Shown one piece after another: positions 1-8,620 of a stretch of DNA of 64,000 bases. Below the pieces are notes generated by a model. The model was not told the DNA's origin and made no database searches. It saw only the letters and a list, made by a program, of their open reading frames with translations. Location: NCBI GenBank assembly GCA_016213785.1, contig JACQZQ010000129.1, positions 1 through 64,000 of the forward strand, written 5' to 3'. This DNA is from Acidobacteriota bacterium. GTDB taxonomy: Bacteria > Acidobacteriota > Blastocatellia > Chloracidobacteriales > JADJPF01. Position 1 is the stretch's first letter. Each line of letters opens with the position of its first letter. The position numbers were made by a program, and so were the translations under genes.

Positions 1-350
1 AACCTAGGCTTACGATAACGAGTCTTTCTACTACGTCTACCTCGTCTTACACCACGACGGTTATCTAAGCTAGCGTTTATTGCTTGCCCTCTATGCTCTA
101 CCAGAGCAGCAAATACTACTTGTGCTGTCGCTTGGTTAACTATAGCTAGTCCTGTTTTCTTACTTCCTGGGTCTAGCTTTACTTGATATGGTTGTAACTG
201 AGGGTCTGCTACAACTCGTTTTAGTATTATTGTGAATGGAAATTGGCGATAAACTGCCGCTTGTCCTGCTTTTAACAACCTGCGAGCTTGTCCAGGGTGG
301 CACATATCTAATGCTTGTTTATTTGTGTCTAGTACAAATACTTTTGACAT
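1..350 (-). CDS. iscB: IscB-like RNA-guided nuclease, N-terminal part (cut by window edge)
   Basis: An open frame starts with ATG at 350-348 and runs off the left edge after 116 codons without a stop. The translation has the order expected of IscB. First comes a short N-terminal PLMP-like domain (FVLDTNKQALDMCHPGQARR, then LLKAGQAAVYRQFPFTI). Next is a RuvC-I strand with the catalytic Asp in KLDPGSKKTGLAIV at about residues 58-71. An Arg-rich bridge helix follows (NRRGVRRGRRSRKTRYR, about 98-114). A GAGGT ribosome site lies about 9 nt upstream. IscB proteins are transposon-encoded nucleases, ancestors of Cas9, guided by an omega-RNA. HNH and RuvC-II/III would lie outside the window, so IscB cannot be separated from the HNH-less IsrB. 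No transposase is visible on this side. Confidence 0.88.
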   Translation of the reverse strand, partial: MSKVFVLDTNKQALDMCHPGQARRLLKAGQAAVYRQFPFTIILKRVVADPQLQPYQVKLDPGSKKTGLAIVNQATAQVVFAALVEHRGQAINASLDNRRGVRRGRRSRKTRYRKPR

Positions 351-600
351 AGTAAAGTTTACCTCACATTTCTGTGGTTATGTGTGCCTCGAGAAGGTTA
401 TTTGTCAGCATATTTACTAGGCACTACTTTTATACCCTTACAGTTGTTTAACCTAGTAATTCTAGTGCATGGGACTGGCTCGCATCCCAAGGTAGGTCTT
501 TTAACTTTACAAATAACGTAGCTACTTTTCAGTAACTTACTCCGCTCAACTGGGCTTAATGCTTTCACATCAAGCCAGCCTCTTTAGTGGCTGGTAGTTG
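351..600 (-). ncRNA. Probable omega-RNA of the IscB-like element
   Basis: This 300-bp gap between the IscB start and the receptor stop has no open frame but strong secondary structure on the minus strand, where omega-RNA sits 5' of iscB. Reading from the distal end there are two stacked hairpins: CCAGCC (594-589 side) with GGCTGG (580-575 side), then GGCTTGATG with CATTAAGCC (576-568 and 561-553, one G-U pair). A third hairpin, TGGGA/TCCCA (489-485 and 474-470), resembles the GGGA...TCCC arm I recall from known IscB omega-RNAs. A possible long-range pairing joins TAGTGC (463-468) to GCACTA (421-426). The guide should lie just beyond about 595-615. The exact 5' end and guide boundary cannot be fixed from one copy. 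Confidence 0.68.
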
Positions 601-650
601 ACAAATTATATTTAGATAAAATTATGTGTTTTGTCAAACATTGATTAAAT

Positions 651-3600
651 CTAAAAAGAGTACCGCACTGCTATTTGTAAAATTCTAGCAGGAAGCGATG
701 TAGCAACCGAGGATCCAAAACTAGGTGCTTCTAAAACCCTTACAGGAATAGCAAAATGTGTGCGATTAAATAAATTAAATGCTTCTAGGCGTAGCTTTAA
801 GTTTGTTTCTTTAATAATAAATTTTCTCTCAAGCGCTAAATCTAAAGAAGCTATGCCTGCTCCTCTAAAAGTATTACGTCCAACCCCTCCATTTTGAGGG
901 TTTGAAATAATTGGCCTTGCTAGTAGATTAATAAAGCTTGTTCCTTGAGCAAGATTAATTCTAGAACGACCTTTATCAGATAAAATAAGCCCTTGGAGAG
1001 TGTTTAAGCGATCTGTGCGATTGCCATCTAGGTTTATATCTAGACTGGTGTTAACCGTAAAGGGCTGTCCAGTTTGTAAGGTAAGAATAGTTGAAAGCTG
1101 AAAGTTTTTTAAGAGTTTTATCTTAGATGGGATTTCATATTGCCCTGCAAAAGTAAATCTATGGCGAACATCAAAATTAGCATTACCTCGTTCGGCTTTT
1201 AATCCTTCTTTTCGGCCTATTTCATCTTGGGCAAAAATAGGGCTTCCAGAAATATCAAAAAGGTCTGAAACATCATCAATTGCATGTGAATAGCTATAAG
1301 CTAGTTGAAAACCAAAACCACCATTAAACCGCCTTAAAAAAGAGGCTTGTAAGGATTGAAAATCTGACTTGGCAGAGTTATCAAAAATGCTAATTGCTCC
1401 TAATCCAGTAATTGGCCTTTGAGTATTTCTAAGTAAGGAAAGTAGAGTTCCGACATTACCAGCACTAACTATAGTTAGCGGAATAAATTGGCCTCCATTA
1501 GGGCTGCGAAACCTAAGTAAATCATCTCCTTTTGTACCAACATAAGCAAGTGAAACTATATAACGATCAGCAAAAGTACGCTCAAGCGAAACAGAATATT
1601 GATGAACATAAGGAGTTTTTAATTCTTTACTAGGCAAAGTAAAAGCTAGGGCAAATGGGCTATTTAATGCAAAAAGTGACCCCAAAACTGAACCAAGTTG
1701 ATTTGTTGTCCCATTAAGAGTGTTAGTAGTATTAGGACTAATTAAAAATTGTTGACCACTTCCTGGAAAACTAAAAAACACAAAAGCAGGATTAGCAACT
1801 AAAATAGTGTTTTGAATATTTGTAATACCAAAATTAACTGGTGCAAATTGAGGAAATAAGTTTCTAGATTGACTAACTATATTACCTAGTATTTGATCAT
1901 AAAAAAGTCCATAACCTGCGCGCAAAGAAGTGCGTCCATCGCCTGTTAAATCCCAAGCAATTCCAATTCTTGGAGCTAGATTGTTTTTATCAAGTGAGTA
2001 AATTTTATTTCTCCCAGCAAAAAATCTAGCTTGTGCATCAAAAGTAGCAAAAAAAGATGACTGGGCAAAACCATTAGCAAAACCTACGGGTAAGTTGTTT
2101 CTATCTTGTTTAAGTGCTCGCTCAATTTTTCCTGTAGCATCTGTAGGGACAGTATTAACCTCATAACGTAAACCAAAATTTAGGTTTAACCTTTTACTAA
2201 CTTGCAAATTATCGTGTAAAAAAAAGTTTGCTTCTAAAAACCTAAGCGCAATAGTTGAGTCAGGAGTTATAGCCAAGGCTTGAGAAATGTCTGAAGGAGC
2301 ACCAAGAGCAGCAAAGTCTGCTCCTGAATTAAAAGATACTATTCCTCGTCTAGCGTCTACAAAAGTGTTTGAGCTAAAAGTAAGCTGTGCTCTATAGCCA
2401 CGATCTAAAAAGCTATTAAGCTGGACTCGACGAATATCAGTACCAAATTTTATAGTATTTCTGCTAGTAGAAGTAATAAAACTATCTGCAAATTGAAAAG
2501 TATTATTAGCTCTTCCTTGAGGAAAAGTTAAAGTATCAACCCCTATTGGACTAAATGGAGAAAGATTTAATCTACCTATAGGGCCGCTACGACCATCTGC
2601 ACGACCATCTGAATTAATATCCATTATTGGATTAGTTTGAAAAATAAATGGGCTTCCTAGAACTTCTTTAAAGCTTAATGAAGTTCTACCATAAGAAAAT
2701 CTAATTTGATTAGAAATATTTTGGCTAAGTTCTGTATTAAGTGTTAATGCCAGGTTTTGAGTACGAGTTTTAGCATCAAGGCTTGAATTTATCGCCTCTG
2801 CAACCGCAGGTATACGGCTATCATCATCAGTAAAGTTATAGCGAATAGTAAAAGTGCTATTTTTTCCAAATAAGCCCAATTGATTATCAATTCTTAGAGA
2901 AAAAACGGTTCCCTGCCCACTTGCATCAACAATTTTAGAGAAAGTGTTGTTTCCATAAGCCCCACCAGGATTATTGGCTAAAGGGTAGAGAGCTAATACA
3001 TCTTGTCCTAGTAAACTAACTGAGTCTATAAAATCTTGGGCATTTCTAAAGGCTTGATTGCGTTCTAGCACAGTAGGAACGGCAAAATCTAGTTGTTGAT
3101 TGCGCTTAAGGTCTTGATGTTCAAATGCAGCAAAAAAAGCAAGTCTATTTTTTATTATTGGTAGACCCAAATTTCCCCCAAATTGATTTCGAGTAAAAGC
3201 ATTTTTGCTATCCTGAGTTCCACCTAAAAATTTTGTCTCAAAAAAATCTCTTGCATTAAGAGAAGAGTCTGTAAAAAAGTTATAAAACTCACCATGAAGC
3301 TTGCTTTCACCAGTACGAGAGACTACATTTACTTGGCCTGCGGTGTTTCGGCCTGCCTCAGCATCAGCAAGTAAAGTAGTAATTTGAAACTCTGTAATAC
3401 TTTCAATTGTTTGAGGACTTGTAGAAGTAAAGCCTTGACGACGTATTCCTATATCTTGATCATTATTATCCGACCCATCAATAGTAAAATTATTATTTCT
3501 AGCACGTTGACCATTAACAGAAAATTGGCCTGCGCTACCTACGCCTGCGCCGATGCCTGGGCCGTTACTGCCTGAGTTTTGAGGTGCTGGAACTACACCT

Positions 3601-4151
3601 GGAATAAGCAAAGCAAACCTATCAAAACTACGTATACCAGGAATAGGTAAAGCAGTAAGAAATTCACTAGTAGCACTGCCTCTTAAGGTTGGGTCTGCAA
3701 TATTTGCTTGTAGGAAAATATTTTGTGGGAGGTTAGCAGTTTGAGGTAAATTAGTTATTTGAGGTGAAGCAATTGGAGTTAACACAATTGGAGGGGGCTT
3801 AATTATTTTCTCTCTATTAACTTCCACTAGGAATTGAGGAAGCGAATTAGGTAAATAGCCATCGGCTTGAGCAGTAATATCATAAGTACCTGCTGGAAGA
3901 AAATCTATTCTATAAGTACCATCTGTACTTGTACGTCGTCCATAGCTAAAACCATTTGCAAGATTAATAACTTTTACTAGCACCCCTGGGATGGGTTGAA
4001 GTTGTTCATTTATAACCATTCCAACTAAAGTGCCTGTTGTAGTTTGTGAAGTGACAGGAAGAAAATATTTCTTAGAGTTTATAATAGCTTTGCAAGGTAT
4101 TGGCAATAAAAATAAAAGGATTAAAGCCAAAGAGATTTTATAAGTTCTCAT
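651..4151 (-). CDS. TonB-dependent receptor, Oar-like, with N-terminal carboxypeptidase-regulatory domain
   Basis: The protein is 1166 aa with a clear signal peptide (MRTYKISLALILLFLLPIPC then KA). Residues about 38-110 form a carboxypeptidase-D regulatory-like beta sandwich (GTLVGMVINEQLQPIPGVLV, then GTYDITAQADGYLP). A plug region follows (FSVNGQRARNNNFTIDGSDN) and then a long beta-barrel ending in aromatic RYSF, the usual C-terminal outer-membrane insertion signal. Receptors with this architecture are expanded in Acidobacteriota and import large or oligomeric substrates such as glycans or peptides. No substrate is indicated. The gene stands alone. It is divergent from the RRM gene across a 125-bp AT-rich gap and its stop is only about 50 bp from the omega-RNA-like region. 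Confidence 0.9.
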   Translation of the reverse strand: MRTYKISLALILLFLLPIPCKAIINSKKYFLPVTSQTTTGTLVGMVINEQLQPIPGVLVKVINLANGFSYGRRTSTDGTYRIDFLPAGTYDITAQADGYLPNSLPQFLVEVNREKIIKPPPIVLTPIASPQITNLPQTANLPQNIFLQANIADPTLRGSATSEFLTALPIPGIRSFDRFALLIPGVVPAPQNSGSNGPGIGAGVGSAGQFSVNGQRARNNNFTIDGSDNNDQDIGIRRQGFTSTSPQTIESITEFQITTLLADAEAGRNTAGQVNVVSRTGESKLHGEFYNFFTDSSLNARDFFETKFLGGTQDSKNAFTRNQFGGNLGLPIIKNRLAFFAAFEHQDLKRNQQLDFAVPTVLERNQAFRNAQDFIDSVSLLGQDVLALYPLANNPGGAYGNNTFSKIVDASGQGTVFSLRIDNQLGLFGKNSTFTIRYNFTDDDSRIPAVAEAINSSLDAKTRTQNLALTLNTELSQNISNQIRFSYGRTSLSFKEVLGSPFIFQTNPIMDINSDGRADGRSGPIGRLNLSPFSPIGVDTLTFPQGRANNTFQFADSFITSTSRNTIKFGTDIRRVQLNSFLDRGYRAQLTFSSNTFVDARRGIVSFNSGADFAALGAPSDISQALAITPDSTIALRFLEANFFLHDNLQVSKRLNLNFGLRYEVNTVPTDATGKIERALKQDRNNLPVGFANGFAQSSFFATFDAQARFFAGRNKIYSLDKNNLAPRIGIAWDLTGDGRTSLRAGYGLFYDQILGNIVSQSRNLFPQFAPVNFGITNIQNTILVANPAFVFFSFPGSGQQFLISPNTTNTLNGTTNQLGSVLGSLFALNSPFALAFTLPSKELKTPYVHQYSVSLERTFADRYIVSLAYVGTKGDDLLRFRSPNGGQFIPLTIVSAGNVGTLLSLLRNTQRPITGLGAISIFDNSAKSDFQSLQASFLRRFNGGFGFQLAYSYSHAIDDVSDLFDISGSPIFAQDEIGRKEGLKAERGNANFDVRHRFTFAGQYEIPSKIKLLKNFQLSTILTLQTGQPFTVNTSLDINLDGNRTDRLNTLQGLILSDKGRSRINLAQGTSFINLLARPIISNPQNGGVGRNTFRGAGIASLDLALERKFIIKETNLKLRLEAFNLFNRTHFAIPVRVLEAPSFGSSVATSLPARILQIAVRYSF

Positions 4152-4276
4152 AATTGTTATTTTTTTAGATTAAATAGTAGCTTAAAATTTTTATTAAAAT
4201 AAAACTACTAAAAGTACTATAAAATATTTAATAATTAGACTCAAAATTTATTTTAACTTTTTGGCGATTAACTATC

Positions 4277-4984
4277 ATGAGTGAACAGCGTAAAACCTTA
4301 GTTTTTGAAAATCTCCCTTTGGGAATAACTTCTTCAGAACTTCAAGATCTATTAGTCCCGCTTGGAAAAGTAAGTTGGGCTTATATAAAAGCACCTGAAG
4401 ATGGTAGGCATAATCATACAGGCTATGTTGAAATGGATACAGAAAAAGAGGCTACTAAAGTTATAGTTAAATGGAATGGTTTGGAGTTAAAAAACCATGT
4501 TGTTAGGGTTAAGTTTGTCCCTTCAAACTTTGATCGTTCATCAATGGGAGAACCTTGGCGAAATGCTAAACCACCTTCTTTAAGTAACGCTAGTGGAAAA
4601 GCTAAATTAGTTAAAGAAAAACGTTCTGAAAATGATACTGACAGGTTAATGGCAACATCCTCTTTAACTCGTAGTGAAAGCAGTCCAAACAAAACAGTTC
4701 AATATAGTAGGAGAGACTTAATAGAATTTAAGCCTGGTTTAGATAGAAATTCTAACTATGATGATTTTCCTAGTCAAGAACCTAGTCAAGAACTCAGTCA
4801 AGAACTCAGTCAAGAACTCAGTCAAGAGACTAAAACATTATCTGCTTTATCCTCTCAAGTAAAAGTTAAAACACAAGAGACTAAAAAAACACTTAAGAGT
4901 TTTACTGGTCTTATGGTTATTTTTGTTTTGCTAGCTTTAGCAGGCTTAAGTTATGCTATTTACTTTTTCTGGAGCAAAACATAA
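4277..4984 (+). CDS. RRM-domain RNA-binding protein with C-terminal membrane anchor
   Basis: The 235-aa protein begins with one RNA recognition motif at about residues 6-85: RNP2-like TLVFENLP and RNP1-like HTGYVEM, ending VVRVKFVPSN. RNP1 is atypical, with Tyr-Val-Glu in place of the usual Phe-x-Phe core. A polar linker of about 120 residues follows, containing a five-fold SQE-type repeat. The chain closes with one hydrophobic segment at about 209-231 (LMVIFVLLALAGLSYAIYFF) and a short SKT tail, so the RRM would face the cytoplasm from a tail-anchored membrane protein. Bacterial RRM proteins are usually short and soluble. The next gene follows after 27 bp. No strong Shine-Dalgarno is visible. 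Function unknown beyond likely single-stranded nucleic acid binding. Confidence 0.8.
   Translation: MSEQRKTLVFENLPLGITSSELQDLLVPLGKVSWAYIKAPEDGRHNHTGYVEMDTEKEATKVIVKWNGLELKNHVVRVKFVPSNFDRSSMGEPWRNAKPPSLSNASGKAKLVKEKRSENDTDRLMATSSLTRSESSPNKTVQYSRRDLIEFKPGLDRNSNYDDFPSQEPSQELSQELSQELSQETKTLSALSSQVKVKTQETKKTLKSFTGLMVIFVLLALAGLSYAIYFFWSKT
4771..4830 (+). repeat. 12-bp tandem repeat, five copies, inside the RRM gene
   Basis: The unit is close to TAGTCAAGAACT / CAGTCAAGAACT, repeated five times with one or two changes. It encodes the Ser-Gln-Glu-Leu/Pro repeats in the linker between RRM and membrane anchor. Such a repeat can expand or contract in frame and change linker length. Confidence 0.9.
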
Positions 4985-5011
4985 AACTCTAGTACAGGAG
5001 CAGATTTTATA

Positions 5012-5260
5012 ATGATCAAAATGTATAATGCTGAAAGTAGGGAGCTTATAGGAATTATCAATGAAGAACAACTAGAGCTTTTATTTGATCAGCTAGAAGA
5101 AGAGAGTAGTAAAAGTGATAGTTATTATATAGATACTCACACTATTGAATATCTAACTGATTTTGGGGCTGATGAAGAGCTAATAGAATTACTTAAGAAA
5201 GGATTAGGCGATGATGATGGAATTGAAATATATATCAAAGAAGAATCGCTTATAAAATAA
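5012..5260 (+). CDS. Small acidic protein of unknown function
   Basis: This 82-aa protein is strongly acidic, with no signal peptide or membrane segment. It starts MIKMYNAESRELIGIINEEQ and contains the runs QLEEESSKSDSYYID and LLKKGLGDDDGIEIYIKEE. GGAG lies about 12 nt upstream of the ATG, and the gene sits 27 bp after the RRM gene, so the two are probably co-transcribed. I recognise the general look (a beta-hairpin followed by an EEQLxxLxxQLEEE helix) from uncharacterised small proteins, but I cannot name a family or function. Confidence 0.65.
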   Translation: MIKMYNAESRELIGIINEEQLELLFDQLEEESSKSDSYYIDTHTIEYLTDFGADEELIELLKKGLGDDDGIEIYIKEESLIK

Positions 5261-5289
5261 AACTTGCAATTTAATGTATTAGAAAGGGT

Positions 5290-6036
5290 TTAATTATTTT
5301 CCAGCCAAGTATTGGCAACGGGATCTAAATTAGTCCTTTCTGGTAAATAAATTCCGTCCTCTTTATCTGGACGAACATATTTAGCAAGAAAATCTACAGT
5401 TACTCGTCTTTCTGTTGAGCTTGAATTAATAAGCTCATTGCGCTCAACACGCCAAACTGCACCCTCTACAGGATCAAGCGCACCATGAAAACCAAATGGA
5501 TTAAGTATTTTCATAGCATCTTCAATACTCAAGGAAGTGCCTTGATGTAAAAGTTTTGGGCTAATAAACTCACCTAAGGAGATACGGTTAATAAATTCAT
5601 TATAAGGTGTTCTAGTACTTCCTATCATTAAATCAAAAACTACTAAAGGTTCGTGTGGTAGGTTATAACGAGTGCCGTGTGCTTGAATTAGCCATTCTCC
5701 ACAAAGACGTTCACCTTCTTTAAGAACAGCTTTAAATCTAGATTGATTTTTTATTACCCAGGTTTCAAAGAGGTGGTGTTGTTTAAAGGGTGAGGTGTTG
5801 GCTAAGTAACCTGCTCTAGTTAGGGCAAGGGGTTTTCCTTCAACAAGTGCTACGGCCACATTTGAGCCATCTAATTTTTCTTGAACAATTATTTTGTCAT
5901 GGCGGTCGCGAGCTTTTTCTGTAGCAATACGTTTTTGGCCTTCATGACACTTATGATCTGCTGGCCCCATACGGCTTCCAGGCAAATGAGCAATATGACC
6001 ATAGCTTTTAATTTTTAATGGCTTATAAGATACCAT
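5290..6036 (-). CDS. RNA ligase family nucleotidyltransferase
   Basis: The 248-aa protein carries the covalent nucleotidyltransferase motifs. Motif I is KLDGSN at about residues 54-59 (Lys is the AMP-accepting residue). GERLCGEWL is motif III, LVVFDLM motif IIIa, VEGAVWRVER motif IV-like, and VDFLAKYVRPDKEDG resembles motif V. It matches the Rnl2-like RNA_ligase fold rather than DNA ligase, as there is no OB-fold or zinc domain and it is short. Such enzymes seal nicks in RNA or repair tRNA; the substrate cannot be read from sequence. The start is taken at ATG 6036 rather than a TTG one codon earlier. It converges on the RRM and small acidic genes. Confidence 0.8.
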   Translation of the reverse strand: MVSYKPLKIKSYGHIAHLPGSRMGPADHKCHEGQKRIATEKARDRHDKIIVQEKLDGSNVAVALVEGKPLALTRAGYLANTSPFKQHHLFETWVIKNQSRFKAVLKEGERLCGEWLIQAHGTRYNLPHEPLVVFDLMIGSTRTPYNEFINRISLGEFISPKLLHQGTSLSIEDAMKILNPFGFHGALDPVEGAVWRVERNELINSSSTERRVTVDFLAKYVRPDKEDGIYLPERTNLDPVANTWLENN

Positions 6037-6103
6037 CAAAATAATAACTAGCCCTAGAAAATAATTTTATTTACTTAATAAATAAAGCTTTTAAAACTTA
6101 ATA

Positions 6104-8263
6104 TTAATTAGGTAAGTCTGCGGCTAGTCTAAATCCTAATCTTTCATTTTTATAGTCATTAGGTTGCCAAACACGACTAACAGAACTAAGATACTCTTTT
6201 TTCTTAGTTTGATAGTTTCCACCTCTAATAACTTTACAACCTGCATCTGATTCTTTAAGTTGATATCTAGTATTTTGATATGGTTTAAAATCTGAGTTAG
6301 TCCATTCTGCAACGTTACCAGACATACCAATAACTCCAAATGGGCTACGATCTCCAGATAGTTGGGGGTTATTTACTGCTTTTGCTGCTGCTCCACTGTT
6401 ATCACCAAAAATAGTTTTATTAGCGTCCCATTCTTCGCCCCAAGGATAAAATCTATTATCTGTTCCTCTAGCAGCATATTCCCATTCTGCTTCTGTAGGC
6501 ATACGAAAACGCATCCCTGATACAGAAGAAAGCCAGGCGCAATAAGCGTTAGCTTCATCCCAAGTAATATTACTTACAGGAAAATCATCTTGTCCTGTTG
6601 GGTATTCTGTGCCCGTCCAACCTAGAGGACTAGGCCGATTAGTGGCTCTAATATACTCTCTATATTCTCTATTTGTTACTTCATATCTACCTATTACAAA
6701 AGCTGGAACTTTAACCGAATGAGCAGGAGTTGCATCGTCAGCAGCACCTTTATCAGCCCCCATCATAAACGTTCCCATTGGTAATGTTACCATCTGCAAT
6801 TTTTCTATCCAAGCCTTTGGATTATTACTAGTATTTACTGGGGTATCGTTTCCTCCATCAGGTCTATTAAAAAAGAAAAAGTAGATAGTTAAGCCTACAA
6901 CTAAAGCAAATAAAGCTCCTCCAACTATAACTATAAGTCGTTTTACACCATCAGGTTTTACTTCTATTAGAGATTCTTGGCCTTGAACCATATTAGGACT
7001 AGAACTAACAAAAGGTGAAATAGACCTATTACCATTTTGTGGCCTATTTATTGAGTTAGGAACCTTTGACGGCCCACGACTAGGATCTAATGAGTAATCA
7101 CCGCTATAATCTAATGCACCTGAAGTGCTACCAATATTTGGTAAATTACTATCAACAGGCATCTTTAGAGGAGCAGTTGCACCTGAATATGAAGCAGCAC
7201 CTACAACTGGTTGAGTAGATTTAGGTATATTAGATTTTCCTAAAGCGCTCATTGAATCACCCGTTGGGCGTACTACAACAGGAGTTGTGTCGGATCTAGT
7301 AGGAATATGTTGTTGATGAAGGGCTTCTTCTAATTGATCAGCTAATTGCGCTGCTGATTGTGGTCGATCCTCTCGTTTTTTTGCTAATGTACGTAAAACG
7401 ACAGCTTCTAGGGCAGGAGAAATATCATCTTTTAATTCTCTTAGCGGCCTAGGTAAAGCATGAATATGTTTAAGGATTAAAGCCATAGGTGTAGTGGCCT
7501 TAAAGGGCAAATCGCCTGTAAGCATTTCATATACAATCACACCTAAGCTATATAAATCAGAGCGAATATCAAGCTCTTGACCTTCGGCTTGTTCAGGAGA
7601 CATATATTGAGGAGTACCAACCACCATACCTTGTTGGGTAAGATTAACTGGCCCTTCAGTAGCTACTTTTAGTTTAGCAATAGAGAAGTCTAAAACTTTT
7701 ATTTGTTCGTTAGGTGTACCACAATCAAGAATTACTATATTATCTGGTTTTAGATCGCGGTGAATAATATTTTTAATATGCGCAGCCTCAACAGCAGCAC
7801 AAACTTGTTTAATTACATTTATAGCCCTATCTGGGGCCATATATTTATCCGTTTCTAAAATCTTACGTAAGCTAACTCCCTCTAGAAACTCCATTACTAA
7901 ATAAACTGTTTTATCACCAGTTACTCCAAAATCCATTACATGAATTGCATTAGGGTGATTAACAGTTATTGCTGCTCTAGCTTCTCTTCTAAATCTTTCT
8001 ACAGTAGTTTGGTCAGATACTAAATGAGGGTGTAAGATTTTTACTGCCACCATTGTATCCATGTGAACATGTTTAGCTTTATAAACGTTGCCCATTCCAC
8101 CTTGACCAATTTTAGATTCAACACAATACTTGCCATCTAAAACCATGCCAAGAAATTTATCTACTTCTGTTGCAACTTCTGGAGAGTCTAACTTTTTTCC
8201 ATCAAAAGGACAGAAAGTAGTCTGTTCCTGAAACTCTCGCCCACATGAAGAACACTTTTTCAT
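6104..8263 (-). CDS. Ser/Thr protein kinase with N-terminal zinc ribbon and C-terminal formylglycine-enzyme-like domain
   Basis: The protein is 719 aa. A zinc ribbon opens the chain (CSSCGREFQEQTTFCPFDGK). A Hanks-type kinase follows at about 45-310, with GQGGMGNVYKA, HRDLKPDN, DFS in place of the usual DFG, and a VGTPQYMSPEQAEG activation segment. Then come a low-complexity linker, one membrane helix at about 440-466, and an extracytoplasmic FGE-sulfatase/SUMF1-like domain at about 485-715 (PMGTFMMGADKG, then EVTNREYREY, GNVAEW, RGGNY, RLGFRLA). The last domain may sense or bind a ligand rather than make formylglycine, since no sulfatase is nearby. The gene is monocistronic, with an AT-rich 357-bp gap upstream. 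Confidence 0.9.
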   Translation of the reverse strand: MKKCSSCGREFQEQTTFCPFDGKKLDSPEVATEVDKFLGMVLDGKYCVESKIGQGGMGNVYKAKHVHMDTMVAVKILHPHLVSDQTTVERFRREARAAITVNHPNAIHVMDFGVTGDKTVYLVMEFLEGVSLRKILETDKYMAPDRAINVIKQVCAAVEAAHIKNIIHRDLKPDNIVILDCGTPNEQIKVLDFSIAKLKVATEGPVNLTQQGMVVGTPQYMSPEQAEGQELDIRSDLYSLGVIVYEMLTGDLPFKATTPMALILKHIHALPRPLRELKDDISPALEAVVLRTLAKKREDRPQSAAQLADQLEEALHQQHIPTRSDTTPVVVRPTGDSMSALGKSNIPKSTQPVVGAASYSGATAPLKMPVDSNLPNIGSTSGALDYSGDYSLDPSRGPSKVPNSINRPQNGNRSISPFVSSSPNMVQGQESLIEVKPDGVKRLIVIVGGALFALVVGLTIYFFFFNRPDGGNDTPVNTSNNPKAWIEKLQMVTLPMGTFMMGADKGAADDATPAHSVKVPAFVIGRYEVTNREYREYIRATNRPSPLGWTGTEYPTGQDDFPVSNITWDEANAYCAWLSSVSGMRFRMPTEAEWEYAARGTDNRFYPWGEEWDANKTIFGDNSGAAAKAVNNPQLSGDRSPFGVIGMSGNVAEWTNSDFKPYQNTRYQLKESDAGCKVIRGGNYQTKKKEYLSSVSRVWQPNDYKNERLGFRLAADLPN

Positions 8264-8620
8264 GATTTGATCCCAGATTGAGGATTTAATTTATTACAAT
8301 TTAGGTAATATTCCTAAAATATTTAACGATAAGCCCGAAACTATGTATTTATAAATTTGTGGAATATAGAATAAAAATATTTTTTTGATTTGTAAAATTA
8401 TTATTTAAAATTTATTAAACAAGAAAAAAGACAGCAAATAAAATTATAGCTTAAGCAATCTGTCTCAACAACAATTTAATCAAAATATACGCACCATTTC
8501 GCCTAAAAACCTCCGTTAGAATATTTATTAAGCAATATTTTATTTTGTTTTTAGTACTATATTTATTACTATAATTACTATTAGCTTTTATCTTACAACT
8601 AGATAAAGGCTTATGTTTAT
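8264..8620. other. AT-rich intergenic region, no gene seen
   Basis: This 357-bp gap lies between two minus-strand genes. It contains no credible open frame or known RNA. Its left part should hold the kinase promoter, but no convincing -35/-10 pair stands out from the AT background. Its right end holds the weak terminator-like hairpin listed at 8583-8611. Confidence 0.6.
8583..8611 (-). terminator. Weak terminator-like hairpin after the 604-aa gene
   Basis: On the minus strand AGCCTTTATC pairs with GATAAAAGCT across a 9-nt loop with one mismatch. It lies 10 bp beyond the stop of the 604-aa gene. There is no good uridine run after it, so termination is only possible, not clear. Confidence 0.35.

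Noticed and set aside
6136-6558. Two minus-strand frames (67 and 61 codons) within the kinase/FGE gene
   Set aside because: They are in an alternative frame of the same strand inside the FGE-like domain, whose own frame is clearly coding.
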